A stretch of 64,000 nucleotides of DNA from Gilliamella sp. WF3-4 (GCF_001690275.1 NZ_LZGW01000056.1:62001-126000); one strand, 5' to 3'. Counted from the stretch's first letter, positions 1 to 9,877 are shown. The notes: a model not told the origin generated them from the letters alone. A program made the numbers and translations.

Positions 1-522
1 GTTGTTGGTGTTATTGGCTGTGGCAACATTGGCAGCCGAGTAGCAGAAATATTTAAACATGGTTTTAATGCCCAGCTACTTGTTGTTGATCCTAATGTCA
101 ATAAACAGTGGGCGAGTGAAAATAACATTGAAATTGTTGATTTAAATTATCTACTACAACATGCAGACATCATCTCTTTAAACGCATCCTTAAATGAAAC
201 CAGTTACCACATTTTAACAGCGCACCAATTCTCTTTAATGAAAAAAGGTGTTTATATCACCAATACCGCAAGAGCTGAATTGATTGATGAAAGCGCATTA
301 TTAACTGCGCTTGATAGTGGTATTGTCGCTGGGCATGCAACTGACGTAATGTATGCTGAACCAGCATATAACGATAATCCTTTAGTTAAACATCCTAAAG
401 TGCTTGTTACGCCACATACTTCCGCTTATGCAATTGAATGTTTGCAAGGTATGGGGGAAAAATGTGTGCAAGATGTAGAGAATTTTGTTAATAAGTTAAA
501 ACTTCAATCAGTTGTTTCTTAA
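1..522 (+). CDS. D-isomer-specific 2-hydroxyacid dehydrogenase, 5'-truncated by the window edge
   Basis: The open frame runs from base 1 without a start, so the gene begins before the window; 173 residues of the C-terminal part are seen. The Rossmann motif GCGNIG lies at visible residues 6-11 with an acidic residue ending the second strand (VVDP). The family catalytic trio is present: Arg91 (TARAEL), Glu120 (YAEP) and His139 (PHTS). These enzymes reduce 2-keto acids to D-2-hydroxyacids with NAD(P)H. The gene stops 52 bases before a mannose-type PTS operon in the same direction and is probably part of that sugar or sugar-acid locus. The substrate cannot be told from this fragment. Confidence 0.85.
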   Translation, partial: VVGVIGCGNIGSRVAEIFKHGFNAQLLVVDPNVNKQWASENNIEIVDLNYLLQHADIISLNASLNETSYHILTAHQFSLMKKGVYITNTARAELIDESALLTALDSGIVAGHATDVMYAEPAYNDNPLVKHPKVLVTPHTSAYAIECLQGMGEKCVQDVENFVNKLKLQSVVS

Positions 523-574
523 TGATTTATTTTAAATTGTTAAGTAATAATAAAAAACATTAAGGAGTTTATAT

Positions 575-1402
575 ATGCCAGAAATGCATGTAACTTTTCT
601 GCAAGCAGCGATTATTTCTGTATGGGTTGCGATGGTAATGTCACGGGGATTGGGGGGAGCAACATTAACGTTAAGATTTACTCCAATGATGACTGGTTTA
701 ATTGTTGGTATTGTATTTAATGATATTGCAAATGCAATGATAACAACAGCTGCAATACAGCTAATTTATATGGGCGTCTTTTCTCCTGGCGGTCAAATGC
801 CATCAGAGCCTTCCATTGCTACAGCAGTTGCTGTTCCTGTTGCATTACTTGGAAAAATGGAACCAACAGCTGCTGTTGCGGTCGCTGTCCCTGTAGGTTT
901 ATTAGGCTCTTATTTATATCAACTACGATTTTTCTTTAATACTATGATTATGAAATTAACTGAAAAATATGCGCAAGAAGCCAATAGTTCAAAATTAACT
1001 TTCTCCATAATCATACTACCCATTATTTGTAGCTGTGCTTTATTTATACCATTTATGTTTGTCGCATTATACTTTGGTGCGCCGATTATTGCCGATGTAA
1101 TTAAATCAAATGCTGGTGGGCTTGTTTTTCATATCCTGAATGTCATAGGGGGTGGACTTGCTGCGGTAGGTATAGCATTAACCATTTATGTTATTGGTAA
1201 AAAGAGCTACATCATCTTTTTTTTATTGGCTTATTTTATTGCGGTAATAGCAAAACCACTTAATGTAACAATGGTAACCTACGCCATTGTTGGCGCCATT
1301 GTTGCATTCATTTTTGTTTTAGCAAAAAGTGAAGCAGTGAATTGTGCGGCAGAGCAACCTAGAAATAATCCAAATAATAATCAATATGATGACGATTATT
1401 AA
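575..1402 (+). CDS. PTS mannose/fructose/sorbose family IIC component
   Basis: Membrane subunit of a mannose-type phosphotransferase permease. The 275 residues are almost all hydrophobic helices, with the usual IIC N-terminal half (FTPMMTGLIVGIVFND, PGGQMPSEPS). It forms the sugar channel together with IID, encoded next. The start is supported by AGGAG seven bases upstream. The C-terminus is an unusual polar tail rich in Asn ending in DDDY, very like the end of the IIA protein further on. The operon order IIC-IID-IIB-IIA is clear, but the sugar is unknown because the mannose family also carries fructose, sorbose, amino sugars and glycated amino acids. Confidence 0.92.
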   Translation: MPEMHVTFLQAAIISVWVAMVMSRGLGGATLTLRFTPMMTGLIVGIVFNDIANAMITTAAIQLIYMGVFSPGGQMPSEPSIATAVAVPVALLGKMEPTAAVAVAVPVGLLGSYLYQLRFFFNTMIMKLTEKYAQEANSSKLTFSIIILPIICSCALFIPFMFVALYFGAPIIADVIKSNAGGLVFHILNVIGGGLAAVGIALTIYVIGKKSYIIFFLLAYFIAVIAKPLNVTMVTYAIVGAIVAFIFVLAKSEAVNCAAEQPRNNPNNNQYDDDY

Positions 1403-1445
1403 TCTGTAGTTATTCGATTAATAAATTAGATAGAGGAATATTATA

Positions 1446-2306
1446 ATGACACAAATCGTACAAGAAAGTATTGATCTAAAGCCAGAAGCTATCACGAAAA
1501 AGGATATCACAATTGCTTGGTTACGATGGTATTATGCAAATGAAATCCCACACTCATTTGATCGTTATCTAGCTGCATCTTTAATGTGGGGATTAATGCC
1601 AATTCTTAAAAAACTATACAAATCAAAAAGTGAACTTGCTGCTGCCTATCAAAGACATTTATTGTTCTTTAATACTCAAATAACATGGGGTGGTGGGACA
1701 ATTTCGGGAATTATGGCCTCACTTGAGTCTGTTAGAGCCGATGAAGTTTATCAAAATAAACCTATCAGTATTGATAATGATGTGCTTTATAACACTAAAG
1801 CTGGTTTAATGGGGGCTTTAGCTGGCATTGGCGATGCTATTGATTCTGGTACAGTACAATATATTTTTATTGCAATTGCACTCCCTTGGGCACAAGAAGG
1901 GTTGGCTATTGGCGCACTATTCCCTTTCTTTGCCTTTGTAATCTACCAACTTTTTGTAGGCTATTATTTTGCTCAACTCGGATTTAAATTAGGAAGAAAC
2001 GCTGCGACAGAAGTTGTGGGTAATAAAATGCAGATGCTTATCGAAGGCTTATCTATTTTAGGTTTATTTATGATGGGTATCTTAGCAGCTAGCTATATTA
2101 AAGTATCCTCAAGTTTAAAATTTACCTTATCAGGCAAAGATTTTGTTATACAAAATACATTAGATAAGATTCTACCTGGTGCGTTACCCCTCATTGTGGT
2201 AATGGGATTGTATTTTTATTTCTCCCAAAAAGGTTTAAAAGTAACCAGGGCATTAGTAGGATTAACCATTATACTTGGTGTTTTAGCTGCAATTGGTATT
2301 TTATAA
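1446..2306 (+). CDS. PTS mannose/fructose/sorbose family IID component
   Basis: Second membrane subunit (286 residues) of the same permease. The N-terminal cytoplasmic part (residues 20-60, WLRWYYANEIPHSFDR) and the following ITWGGGTISGIMASLE block are typical of the EIID family; the last third has hydrophobic helices ending near the C-terminus. IID occurs only in mannose-type PTS systems, which fixes the family. It lies 43 bases after IIC, with GAGG as ribosome site upstream of the ATG, and is followed 26 bases later by IIB. Confidence 0.93.
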   Translation: MTQIVQESIDLKPEAITKKDITIAWLRWYYANEIPHSFDRYLAASLMWGLMPILKKLYKSKSELAAAYQRHLLFFNTQITWGGGTISGIMASLESVRADEVYQNKPISIDNDVLYNTKAGLMGALAGIGDAIDSGTVQYIFIAIALPWAQEGLAIGALFPFFAFVIYQLFVGYYFAQLGFKLGRNAATEVVGNKMQMLIEGLSILGLFMMGILAASYIKVSSSLKFTLSGKDFVIQNTLDKILPGALPLIVVMGLYFYFSQKGLKVTRALVGLTIILGVLAAIGIL

Positions 2307-2332
2307 AATAATTAAAAAAGAGGTTTTAAATT

Positions 2333-2830
2333 ATGGGAAAAGTTGTTTTAGCTCGAGTAGATAGTCGCCTTATTCACGGTCAAGTGGCAACCAACGTTTC
2401 TAAAGCGGCTGGAGCTAATGCTTTATTTGTTGCCGATGATTATTCAGCAAATGATGAGTTCACCAAAAATATCATTTTAGGGGCAGGAGCTAGCACGGGT
2501 CATAAAATCAGAGTATTAAAAGAAGATGGCGCGGTAAGATACTGGAATGATCGCAAGTACGATGATTTTAATGTTATCTTAATTACAAAAAATATTGAAG
2601 TAATGTATAAAATTATTAAAGCTGGCGTACCAATAACAAATCTTAATATTGGTGGTTTACCGCTAGTACCTGGGGCAACTTCAGTCATTAAAGAAGTATC
2701 GATTAACAAAGAGCAACTTAATCTATTAATCGATTTACAAAAAAGCTTTCCTAATATGGATATTTACTTTCAAGCAACACCTTCTTTGAAAAAAGTCACA
2801 TTAAATGAAGCAATCAAAATGTTTGAATAA
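2333..2830 (+). CDS. PTS mannose/sorbose family IIB phosphocarrier
   Basis: Cytoplasmic 165-residue IIB subunit that receives phosphate from IIA and passes it to the incoming sugar. The phosphorylated His is His15 in the family motif RLIHGQV near the N-terminus, after the typical LARVDSR. Length fits the family (about 160). The gene sits between IID and IIA with short gaps (26 and 15 bases) and is surely co-transcribed with them. Confidence 0.94.
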   Translation: MGKVVLARVDSRLIHGQVATNVSKAAGANALFVADDYSANDEFTKNIILGAGASTGHKIRVLKEDGAVRYWNDRKYDDFNVILITKNIEVMYKIIKAGVPITNLNIGGLPLVPGATSVIKEVSINKEQLNLLIDLQKSFPNMDIYFQATPSLKKVTLNEAIKMFE

Positions 2831-2845
2831 TATAGGATAATAAAT

Positions 2846-3289
2846 ATGATAGGTATTTTATTAATTAGCCATGGCAATATGGCTGATGGGATAAAAGATA
2901 GTGTTAAAATGATTGTTGGAGAACAAGACAAATTTGAATCACTCTCACTTAACCCAGGGCAAGATATTAATCAATTAAAAACGGATATATTTAATTGTTC
3001 TAGATCGTTAGATTCGGGCGATGGTGTTCTCATTTTTGTTGATCTATATGGTGCATCTCCTTGTAATGCATCAATGAGGTGTGTGCCAGAATGGCATGAT
3101 CTTGGTATGAATGTTCGCATCATTACAGGTATGAGTTTACCGATGATCATTAATGCCGTATGCAATAGAGAATCACTAACAATACAAGCGTTAGCAAAAG
3201 AGTGTATTGAGGCAGGCCATGATAATATTCAAGATGCTATTGCTAACATAATTCATCCTAATCAATCACATAATGAGGATGATTATTAA
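2846..3289 (+). CDS. PTS mannose-family IIA phosphocarrier
   Basis: 147-residue IIA subunit of the mannose family, here a separate protein and not fused to IIB as in E. coli ManX. The active His is His9 in LLISHGNMADG. Phosphate comes from HPr and goes to IIB His15. It closes the PTS operon; an inverted repeat follows at 3323-3358. The C-terminus (HNEDDY) echoes the acidic tail of IIC. Confidence 0.92.
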   Translation: MIGILLISHGNMADGIKDSVKMIVGEQDKFESLSLNPGQDINQLKTDIFNCSRSLDSGDGVLIFVDLYGASPCNASMRCVPEWHDLGMNVRIITGMSLPMIINAVCNRESLTIQALAKECIEAGHDNIQDAIANIIHPNQSHNEDDY

Positions 3290-3322
3290 TGCGTGTAATT
3301 ATGCTCATTAATAATATAAATC

Positions 3323-3375
3323 ATAGTGAATATGGTTTTATACGATTATATTCACTATATTGCTGAATTTTTTAA
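3323..3375 (+). terminator. Candidate terminator after the PTS operon
   Basis: An 11-bp perfect inverted repeat (3323-3333 with 3348-3358, 14-base loop) is followed at 3369-3374 by a run of T. The distance from stem to T-run is a little long, so termination may be partial. It separates the PTS genes from the next gene. Confidence 0.5.
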
Positions 3376-3398
3376 ATTAAAATCGATTATTAATCATA

Positions 3399-4343
3399 AT
3401 GGAAATATTTAAAGATCTTGTTCTACGATATTGTATTATATTTGGCAAACGCTTCTCTTCAACAGAGAAGTTGACTTTTTTAAGAGTATTATCTAAAGAA
3501 CTGATGCAATTAGGCTATATGGTTGACGTTAAACTTGCCAAATTGAAATTAGCAACACGGCGATATGAAAACTATTACAATGCTTATATTGGTGATTTAA
3601 ATAAAGCAGAGTTAATTATCTGTACTTATTATGACACAGGTCTTAATAACTTTAATCTTCAAAAAAACTATGCATTTTCACCACAATTTAGCAAGTTAAG
3701 CTATTTTATTAGTATTGCACCTATCCTTTTTTTATTTATTGTGTCATTAATATTAAATTATTTCGTTTTTGTTCCTGATATTCGTAATCATGGTTTTTTC
3801 AGCATTTCGGGCATTAGTTCAATCATTTCGACTGTAATATTATTTCTTTTCGTATTGAAATTTAAAAGTGGTATTCCTAACCAAAAGAATTTTGTTTGTA
3901 ACTCATCAAGTATTATTACCATCATTAATTTAATTAACCAACTCAATAAAAAAGAGAAGAAAAAAATAGCCTTTGTTTTGTATGATGGTGGTAATAGCAG
4001 TCAATATGGTTTAAAAATGTTAGAAAGTTATTCCAAACAACTAAAAAGCAAAAAATTTATTTTTATTGACAGTATTGGCAATAGTGAAACGCTAATTTTT
4101 TTAAAACCACAACAATCAAACCTACAAGTAGAAAATATTACTTTTCATACCGGTCAAATGGAGACAAAATTACTAAATTACATCATGATCAGCTCGGGAA
4201 GTATCGATAAAAATAGTAAAATTATTATACACAATGCGCACTCGCCTAAAGATAGCCACTTACCGAATAAAGTAATAGAAAAACACACTCAATCACTACT
4301 TGCGATATGTAGAAGCCTGATAAATGATAACGCTGATAAATAG
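3399..4343 (+). CDS. Uncharacterised two-helix membrane protein with weak M28-peptidase-like blocks
   Basis: 314 residues that I cannot assign firmly. Two strongly hydrophobic segments lie at about residues 104-125 and 136-155, between a soluble N-terminal part and a soluble C-terminal part. ELIICTYYDTG (71-81) sits where zinc aminopeptidases of family M28 have the metal-binding HYDT block, and FVLYDGGNS (192-200) looks like the later FDGEE block. In both, the metal or catalytic residues are replaced (His by Tyr77, the Glu pair by Gly-Asn). If related, it would be an inactive version used for binding or structure. It follows the PTS operon by 109 bases, so a link with that sugar system is possible but unproven. 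Confidence 0.55.
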   Translation: MEIFKDLVLRYCIIFGKRFSSTEKLTFLRVLSKELMQLGYMVDVKLAKLKLATRRYENYYNAYIGDLNKAELIICTYYDTGLNNFNLQKNYAFSPQFSKLSYFISIAPILFLFIVSLILNYFVFVPDIRNHGFFSISGISSIISTVILFLFVLKFKSGIPNQKNFVCNSSSIITIINLINQLNKKEKKKIAFVLYDGGNSSQYGLKMLESYSKQLKSKKFIFIDSIGNSETLIFLKPQQSNLQVENITFHTGQMETKLLNYIMISSGSIDKNSKIIIHNAHSPKDSHLPNKVIEKHTQSLLAICRSLINDNADK

Positions 4344-4386
4344 TAAAAGTAGCTTTTTTTAGGGAAGTTTAGTGAAGAAAAAATGA

Positions 4387-4420
4387 ATCACATCAACCAA
4401 AATGACTTGGTAGATGTGAT
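4387..4420. terminator. Hairpin between convergent genes
   Basis: A 12-base inverted repeat with one mismatch (4387-4398 with 4409-4420) lies between the convergent ends of the membrane-protein gene and satP. On the minus strand it is followed by a T-run (A-run at 4376-4383), so it serves at least as the satP terminator. Confidence 0.6.
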
Positions 4421-4427
4421 ATACCAA

Positions 4428-5006
4428 TTAATGTGTAGCGCCTTTTGGTGCCCCAATTGGTAGGATGGTTCGGCCATATTGCTCATTAATTACTTCAGCC
4501 ATAGCAAGATAAACTGCACTTGCTCCGCAAACAATACCTTCAAAACCAGCGATATGGATAATGCTATGATTACCAGAAATGTTACCAATGGCTAATAAAG
4601 CAAATAAAACGGTTAAACTCGCAAAAACAAATTGTAATGCTCTATTACCTTTTAACGTACCAATAAACATAAACCCAGTAAAAATGCCCCATAAAGCAAG
4701 AAAAATACCAACAAAAGTTGCATCAGATGGTGCTGTGGCAGCAGAGGTCGGTAAATACCAAATGCCCACTAACGCAATCCAAAAGAAGCCATAAGACGTA
4801 AATGCTGTAGTGCCAAACGTATTGCCTTTTCGAAATTCTAAAATGCCAGCAATGACTTGTGCAAGACCACCATAAAAAATACCCATCGAGACAATAACCG
4901 TCATAACAGGGAAAAATCCTGCATTATGAATATTTAATAAAATTGTTGTCATACCAAACCCCATTAAGCCCAAAGGGCCAGGATTTGCAAGTTTTGTTTG
5001 TTCCAT
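4428..5006 (-). CDS. satP: Acetate/succinate uptake transporter, GPR1/FUN34/YaaH family
   Basis: 192-residue inner membrane protein with about six hydrophobic helices. The family signature is at residues 8-14 (NPGPLGL), followed by GFGMTTILLN. SatP takes up acetate and succinate with protons. Its place beside dnaK, on the opposite strand, matches the satP (yaaH)-dnaK neighbourhood of E. coli. Length fits the family (188 in E. coli). Confidence 0.92.
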   Translation of the reverse strand: MEQTKLANPGPLGLMGFGMTTILLNIHNAGFFPVMTVIVSMGIFYGGLAQVIAGILEFRKGNTFGTTAFTSYGFFWIALVGIWYLPTSAATAPSDATFVGIFLALWGIFTGFMFIGTLKGNRALQFVFASLTVLFALLAIGNISGNHSIIHIAGFEGIVCGASAVYLAMAEVINEQYGRTILPIGAPKGATH

Positions 5007-5107
5007 AAGGATCCTATAAATTAAGTTTGATGATTAAAAAGAGCGGCAATAATAAGTGCAGAAAACGCGATAATCAAGATTTCAGGAAAAATTATTTTTT
5101 ATCGCCC

Positions 5108-5136
5108 CTTGATATTAATAATAATGTTCCCATTTA
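5108..5136 (+). promoter_or_regulatory. Sigma-32-type promoter 1 of dnaK
   Basis: A -35 element CCCCTTGAT ending at 5113 and a -10 element CCCATTTA at 5129-5136, 15 bases apart, match the heat-shock sigma factor consensus (CTTGAAA, then CCCATnT). It lies about 100 bases before dnaK. Confidence 0.7.
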
Positions 5137-5172
5137 TGTGAAAACAAAAACATTTCCTTGTGAAATTAAGGG

Positions 5173-5200
5173 CTTGAAAATTCATATTTAAACCCTATAT
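5173..5200 (+). promoter_or_regulatory. Sigma-32-type promoter 2 of dnaK
   Basis: CTTGAAA (5173-5179), a 13-base spacer and CCCTATAT (5193-5200) form a second heat-shock promoter match, 38 bases before the dnaK start and in tandem with the first. Confidence 0.75.
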
Positions 5201-5237
5201 ACAAGGAATAAATTACAGATTTTTAGGAGAATAAATT

Positions 5238-7148
5238 ATGGGTAAAATTATTGGTATTGACTTGGGAACAACAAACTCATGTGTTGCTGTAATGGACAAT
5301 GGTCAAGCAAAAGTATTAGAAAATGCAGAAGGCGATCGCACAACTCCTTCGATTATTGCTTATACCCAAGATGGTGAAACATTAGTTGGTCAACCAGCAA
5401 AACGTCAAGCTGTAACCAATCCACAAAACACCTTATTTGCAATTAAACGTTTAATTGGTCGTCGTTTTGAAGATGCTGAAGTGCAACGTGATGTTAGCAT
5501 CATGCCATATAAAATTGTGAAAGCAGATAATGGCGATGCATGGGTTGATGTTAAAGGTCAAAAAATTGCACCACCACAAATTTCTGCTGAAGTATTAAAG
5601 AAAATGAAAAAAACAGCAGAAGACTATCTTGGCGAAGCCGTTACTGAAGCAGTAATTACAGTTCCAGCTTATTTTAATGATGCTCAACGCCAAGCAACTA
5701 AAGATGCAGGTCGTATTGCTGGGCTTGATGTTAAACGCATTATCAACGAACCAACAGCTGCAGCACTCGCTTATGGTTTAGACAAAGATGTCGGCAACCG
5801 CACTATCGCTGTTTATGACCTTGGTGGTGGTACATTTGATATCTCAATCATCGAAATCGACGATGTTGATGGTGAAAAAACATTTGAAGTATTAGCAACA
5901 AATGGTGATACACACTTAGGTGGTGAAGATTTCGACTCACGCTTAATCAATTATTTAGTTGACGAATTTAAACGTGAACAAAACTTTGATTTGAAAAATG
6001 ATCCACTTGCTATGCAACGCTTGAAAGAAGCAGCAGAAAAAGCAAAAATTGAATTATCATCTGCTCAACAAACAGATATTAACCTACCGTATATTACAGC
6101 TGATGCAAGCGGTCCAAAACATTTAAATATTAAAGTAACGCGTGCAAAACTTGAGTCTTTAGTTGAAGATTTGGTTAAACGCTCAATGGATCCTGTAAAA
6201 ACAGCATTACAAGATGCAGGTCTTTCTGTTTCTGACATTAAAGACGTTATTCTTGTTGGTGGTCAAACACGTATGCCAATGGTTCAAAAAGCTGTTGCTG
6301 ACTTCTTTGGTAAAGAGCCACGTAAAGATGTAAACCCTGATGAAGCGGTTGCTGTTGGTGCTGCTGTTCAAGGTGGTGTACTTGGCGGTGATGTTAAAGA
6401 TGTTTTATTACTTGATGTTACACCATTGTCTTTAGGTATTGAGACTATGGGTGGTGTGATGACAGCGTTAATTGAAAAGAACACAACTATTCCAACTAAA
6501 CATAGTCAAGTGTTCTCAACTGCTGAAGATAATCAATCAGCCGTAACTATTCATGTATTGCAAGGTGAGCGTAAACGTGCTGGCGATAATAAATCATTAG
6601 GTCAATTCAATCTAGATGGCATTCAACCTGCACCACGTGGCATGCCACAAATTGAAGTGACATTTGATATTGATGCTGATGGTATTTTACATGTATCGGC
6701 AAAAGACAAAAATACAGGTCGTGAGCAAAAAATTACGATTAAAGCCTCTTCAGGATTAAGCGAAGAAGAGATTCAAAAAATGGTTAATGATGCAGAAGCA
6801 AATGCCGATGCAGACCGTAAATTTGAAGAACTAGCTCAAACTCGTAACCAAGCCGATCACCTTGTTCATTCAACTCGAAAACAAGTGGCTGAGTCTGGTG
6901 ATCAGTTATCAGCTGATGATAAAAAAGCTATTGAAGACGCAGTAAATGCTTTAGAAGTCGCAGCTCGAGGTGAAGATAAGGCAGAAATTGAAGCAAAAAT
7001 TAATGCATTAATGGAAGCATCTAAAAAATTACTTGAACTAGCACAACAACAAGCTCAAGGCGCAGGTCAATCAAATAGTGAAAGCGCTAGTGCGCAAGAT
7101 GATGTTGTTGATGCTGATTTTAAAGAAGTTGATGACGATAAAAAATAA
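5238..7148 (+). CDS. dnaK: Hsp70 chaperone DnaK
   Basis: 636-residue ATP-dependent chaperone of the cytoplasm that binds exposed hydrophobic segments and works with DnaJ and GrpE. The N-terminal ATPase domain starts with [10 protein letters not shown] and shows the phosphate and connector motifs ([30 protein letters not shown]). The substrate-binding domain follows at about 390-505 and a helical lid ends in the acidic tail [17 protein letters not shown] lies ten bases upstream of the ATG. Two sigma-32-type promoters lie upstream, and dnaJ follows 127 bases downstream. Confidence 0.99.
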   Translation: MGKIIGIDLGTTNSCVAVMDNGQAKVLENAEGDRTTPSIIAYTQDGETLVGQPAKRQAVTNPQNTLFAIKRLIGRRFEDAEVQRDVSIMPYKIVKADNGDAWVDVKGQKIAPPQISAEVLKKMKKTAEDYLGEAVTEAVITVPAYFNDAQRQATKDAGRIAGLDVKRIINEPTAAALAYGLDKDVGNRTIAVYDLGGGTFDISIIEIDDVDGEKTFEVLATNGDTHLGGEDFDSRLINYLVDEFKREQNFDLKNDPLAMQRLKEAAEKAKIELSSAQQTDINLPYITADASGPKHLNIKVTRAKLESLVEDLVKRSMDPVKTALQDAGLSVSDIKDVILVGGQTRMPMVQKAVADFFGKEPRKDVNPDEAVAVGAAVQGGVLGGDVKDVLLLDVTPLSLGIETMGGVMTALIEKNTTIPTKHSQVFSTAEDNQSAVTIHVLQGERKRAGDNKSLGQFNLDGIQPAPRGMPQIEVTFDIDADGILHVSAKDKNTGREQKITIKASSGLSEEEIQKMVNDAEANADADRKFEELAQTRNQADHLVHSTRKQVAESGDQLSADDKKAIEDAVNALEVAARGEDKAEIEAKINALMEASKKLLELAQQQAQGAGQSNSESASAQDDVVDADFKEVDDDKK

Positions 7149-7207
7149 TCATTAATTACTATGTTTTTTAATAAGTTATTTCAACAAGTTTTAGACATGT
7201 AGCAAGT

Positions 7208-7239
7208 TAAACGGGCGCGAGGTAACTCAAGCCCGTTTA
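7208..7239 (+). terminator. dnaK-dnaJ intergenic hairpin
   Basis: A 9-bp perfect stem (7208-7216 with 7231-7239, 14-base loop) without a long T-run sits between dnaK and dnaJ. It could be a weak terminator or an mRNA stability element that sets the ratio of the two products. Confidence 0.5.
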
Positions 7240-7275
7240 GTTCTTTATGAAAAGAAACAAAAATAAAGGTTAATT

Positions 7276-8406
7276 ATGGCGAAGAAAGATTATTATGAAA
7301 CATTAGGCGTTAGTAAAAGTGCTAGTGAAAGCGAGATAAAAAAAGCCTATAAACGTCTAGCCATGAAATATCATCCTGATAAAAACCAGGATAATAAAGA
7401 CGAAGCTGAAGCAAAATTCAAAGAAGTAAAAGAAGCCTACGAAATCCTAACTGATCCGCAAAAAAAGGCGGCTTATGATCAATATGGTCATGCGGCATTT
7501 GAACAAGGGCAAGGAGCAGGAGCTGGTGGTTTTGGCGGATTTGGCGGTTTTGGTGGTGGAGCGTTTGACGATATATTCAGTGATTTCTTTGGTGGAGGTC
7601 GAGGGCGTAGTCAAACCACTTCTCGAGGTAATGACTTACAATACAATATCACCCTAACATTAGAAGAAGCCGCAGCCGGTGTTAGTAAAGAAATTAAAGT
7701 GCCAACATGGGTAAGTTGTGATACTTGCCATGGACAAGGAGCTGAAAAATCTTCGGATGTGGTGACGTGTAATACTTGTCATGGTTCAGGTGTTGTACAA
7801 ATGCGACAAGGTTTTTTTGCCGTGCAACAAGAGTGTCCAACTTGTCATGGGCGAGGAAAAGTTGTAAAAAATCCATGTAAAAAGTGTCATGGTGAAGGTC
7901 GTGTACAAAAAACGAAAACACTTTCTGTTACTATTCCAGCAGGTGTTGACACAGGTAATCGTATTCGACTTTCTGGCGAAGGTGAAGCAGGTTTAAACGG
8001 AGCACCTGCAGGCGATTTATATGTACAAATGCAAGTTAAACCACATGCTATTTTTGAGCGAGATGGTACAAACCTGCATTGCGAAATCCCGATTAATATT
8101 GCACTCGCATCACTTGGCGGTGAAGTTGAAGTACCAACGCTTAATGGTAAGGTCAGCTTAACCATTCCTCCTGAAACACAAACAGGAAAAATGTTCCGAC
8201 TACGAGGTAAAGGCGTTAAATCGTTGCGCGGTAGCACTATCGGTGATCTTTACTGTCATGTTGTGGTTGAAACACCAGTCAACTTAACAAGCAAGCAAAA
8301 AGAATTGCTAAAAGAATTGGCTGAAAGCTTTAAAGCTGATAAAAGTTCTAAACACAGTCCAAAAGAAAAAAGCTTTTTTGACAAAGTGAAAAAGTTTTTT
8401 GAATAA
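7276..8406 (+). CDS. dnaJ: Hsp40 co-chaperone DnaJ
   Basis: 376 residues with the full type I layout: J domain with HPD at about residues 33-35, a Gly/Phe-rich linker at about 75-105, four CxxCxGxG-type zinc repeats ([32 protein letters not shown]) at about 150-215, and the C-terminal substrate domain. It stimulates the DnaK ATPase and delivers unfolded clients. It is transcribed after dnaK and followed by a strong hairpin. Confidence 0.99.
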   Translation: MAKKDYYETLGVSKSASESEIKKAYKRLAMKYHPDKNQDNKDEAEAKFKEVKEAYEILTDPQKKAAYDQYGHAAFEQGQGAGAGGFGGFGGFGGGAFDDIFSDFFGGGRGRSQTTSRGNDLQYNITLTLEEAAAGVSKEIKVPTWVSCDTCHGQGAEKSSDVVTCNTCHGSGVVQMRQGFFAVQQECPTCHGRGKVVKNPCKKCHGEGRVQKTKTLSVTIPAGVDTGNRIRLSGEGEAGLNGAPAGDLYVQMQVKPHAIFERDGTNLHCEIPINIALASLGGEVEVPTLNGKVSLTIPPETQTGKMFRLRGKGVKSLRGSTIGDLYCHVVVETPVNLTSKQKELLKELAESFKADKSSKHSPKEKSFFDKVKKFFE

Positions 8407-8429
8407 AACAAATCACAGCTGAAATAATA

Positions 8430-8453
8430 GCGAGATTAGATTACTAATCTCGC
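8430..8453 (+). terminator. dnaJ terminator
   Basis: A perfect 10-bp stem (8430-8439 with 8444-8453) with a 4-base loop begins 23 bases after the dnaJ stop; an A/T-rich tract follows. Confidence 0.75.
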
Positions 8454-8655
8454 ATTTAAATTATATCAAATTGTTTAATTTAAGTATTTTTAGTTTTTCT
8501 ACTTTGATAAAATAAAGTTTCCTTGCAACAATATTTTCATTAATAATCTTATTAGATAATCGATAGTTATTAACTTTAAATGAATATAGTATACATTAGT
8601 TAAATTATTAATATTATTTTTGTATGATTTTAATGACATGAAGGGAATAATATAT

Positions 8656-9741
8656 ATGTTTTTTAAAAAGTTTTGGAAAAAATCACCGCCTAATATTAAA
8701 GACATACCAAAAGAGCAACAAAGCTCACAAAATCATTTAAGTGTGATAATTCAGGACTTTTGGCGACAGGTAAAAAAATCTGAACAATCTCTTAATGAAC
8801 TTGAACTTATCGATATAATTAAAAATATCAATAAGCTATTAGATGAAAATCAGTTAGATGTAATTGCTGAAATTACTATAGGGGATACTAAGAAGCATAA
8901 AATTATTTTTACCGCAGATGGAAAAATTGATCGATTCGAGTATGTAATGGAAATTACTCGACAAGCACCTGATCTTCAGTTTTTCGAAGTAGAAGCATTT
9001 CGTCAGCGCACTAATAATGTAGATACATTTGTTATAAAATCTGAAGAAAGTTCTTTCTCATTAAGTGCTACTGATTTATTAATTCAATATAAAGAAAGTT
9101 ATCGTAAAATATCTATCGGTATTCGGTTTGCTAAGACGATCCCCGAAGATATGGTAAAACAAGCAGAAACGATGGCATTGATTTATCTCGATCACCTATT
9201 GGGTGAATATGATTTTGCTGTTAGATTAGAATCTATTGAGTTTTTAAAGACAGATCACAATGCAGCTACAATTCCTGCTAACCAATTTGTCACTATTTTC
9301 GATCGATTATGGAAAGAAGATTTAAAACATACCGGTGTGCTTAATGTTCAAGAGGATCAATGGATTGTATTTGAATTAACGGATCTTAAAATATTAGTGC
9401 ATCGTAATGAAGCGGCTAATTCTTTGGTAGGGCATGAAAATTATTGTTATGCGCTTAATATTATCGTTGATATTGATAGTAAAGAGGCTCTTTCACTTGT
9501 TTATGAATTAGAGGATACTATCAATCTTGCTTTACGTGCTGATGAGCAGGGTATTCACTGTCAAAACAGTTTTAGTCAAGGTGTCAGAAATATGTTATGG
9601 CATGTAGGAAATAAACACTCAGCACTTCAACTAGTGCAACAGATAACAGACCGATATCATACATTATCCGTTAAAACTGAATGCGAGTTCGATCCTTTCT
9701 GGCGACAATACTTACGTTGGGTTGAATGTCATCAAGCATAA
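8656..9741 (+). CDS. Uncharacterised protein, DUF695/RraB-like
   Basis: Start chosen at 8656 because AAGGGA lies nine bases before that ATG; upstream in-frame ATGs at 8620 and 8638 lack a ribosome site. The product is 361 residues, soluble, with a basic first segment (FFKKFWKK). The N-terminal half carries a pattern like IIFTADGKIDRFEYV...APDLQFFEVEAF, and the last part ends YHTLSVKTECEFDPFWRQYLRW, resembling proteins that combine a DUF695 domain with an RraB-type ferredoxin-like fold (DPxWxxYLxxL near the end). This is recognition by pattern only. No function is proposed. It is flanked by terminators, so it is monocistronic. Confidence 0.6.
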   Translation: MFFKKFWKKSPPNIKDIPKEQQSSQNHLSVIIQDFWRQVKKSEQSLNELELIDIIKNINKLLDENQLDVIAEITIGDTKKHKIIFTADGKIDRFEYVMEITRQAPDLQFFEVEAFRQRTNNVDTFVIKSEESSFSLSATDLLIQYKESYRKISIGIRFAKTIPEDMVKQAETMALIYLDHLLGEYDFAVRLESIEFLKTDHNAATIPANQFVTIFDRLWKEDLKHTGVLNVQEDQWIVFELTDLKILVHRNEAANSLVGHENYCYALNIIVDIDSKEALSLVYELEDTINLALRADEQGIHCQNSFSQGVRNMLWHVGNKHSALQLVQQITDRYHTLSVKTECEFDPFWRQYLRWVECHQA

Positions 9742-9821
9742 CATAAAATGTATCTACGATTAATGGATGCTTTTCCTCACTAATAACTAGTGCATTAGCA
9801 TATTGTTATATTTAATTCATA

Positions 9822-9851
9822 AAAAAAGATAACCTAATTACTTAGATTATC
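9822..9851 (-). terminator. grcA terminator, possibly bidirectional
   Basis: A 10-bp stem with one G-T pair (9828-9837 with 9842-9851, loop TTAC) is followed on the minus strand by seven T (A-run 9821-9827). It lies between the convergent ends of the DUF695-like gene and grcA. Confidence 0.75.
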
Positions 9852-9877
9852 TTTTATAAAACTTAAACTCGATTTAA

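Noticed and set aside
7527..7600. Repetitive GGTTTTGGCGG-type DNA inside dnaJ
   Set aside because: It encodes the normal Gly/Phe-rich linker of DnaJ and is not an independent repeat.
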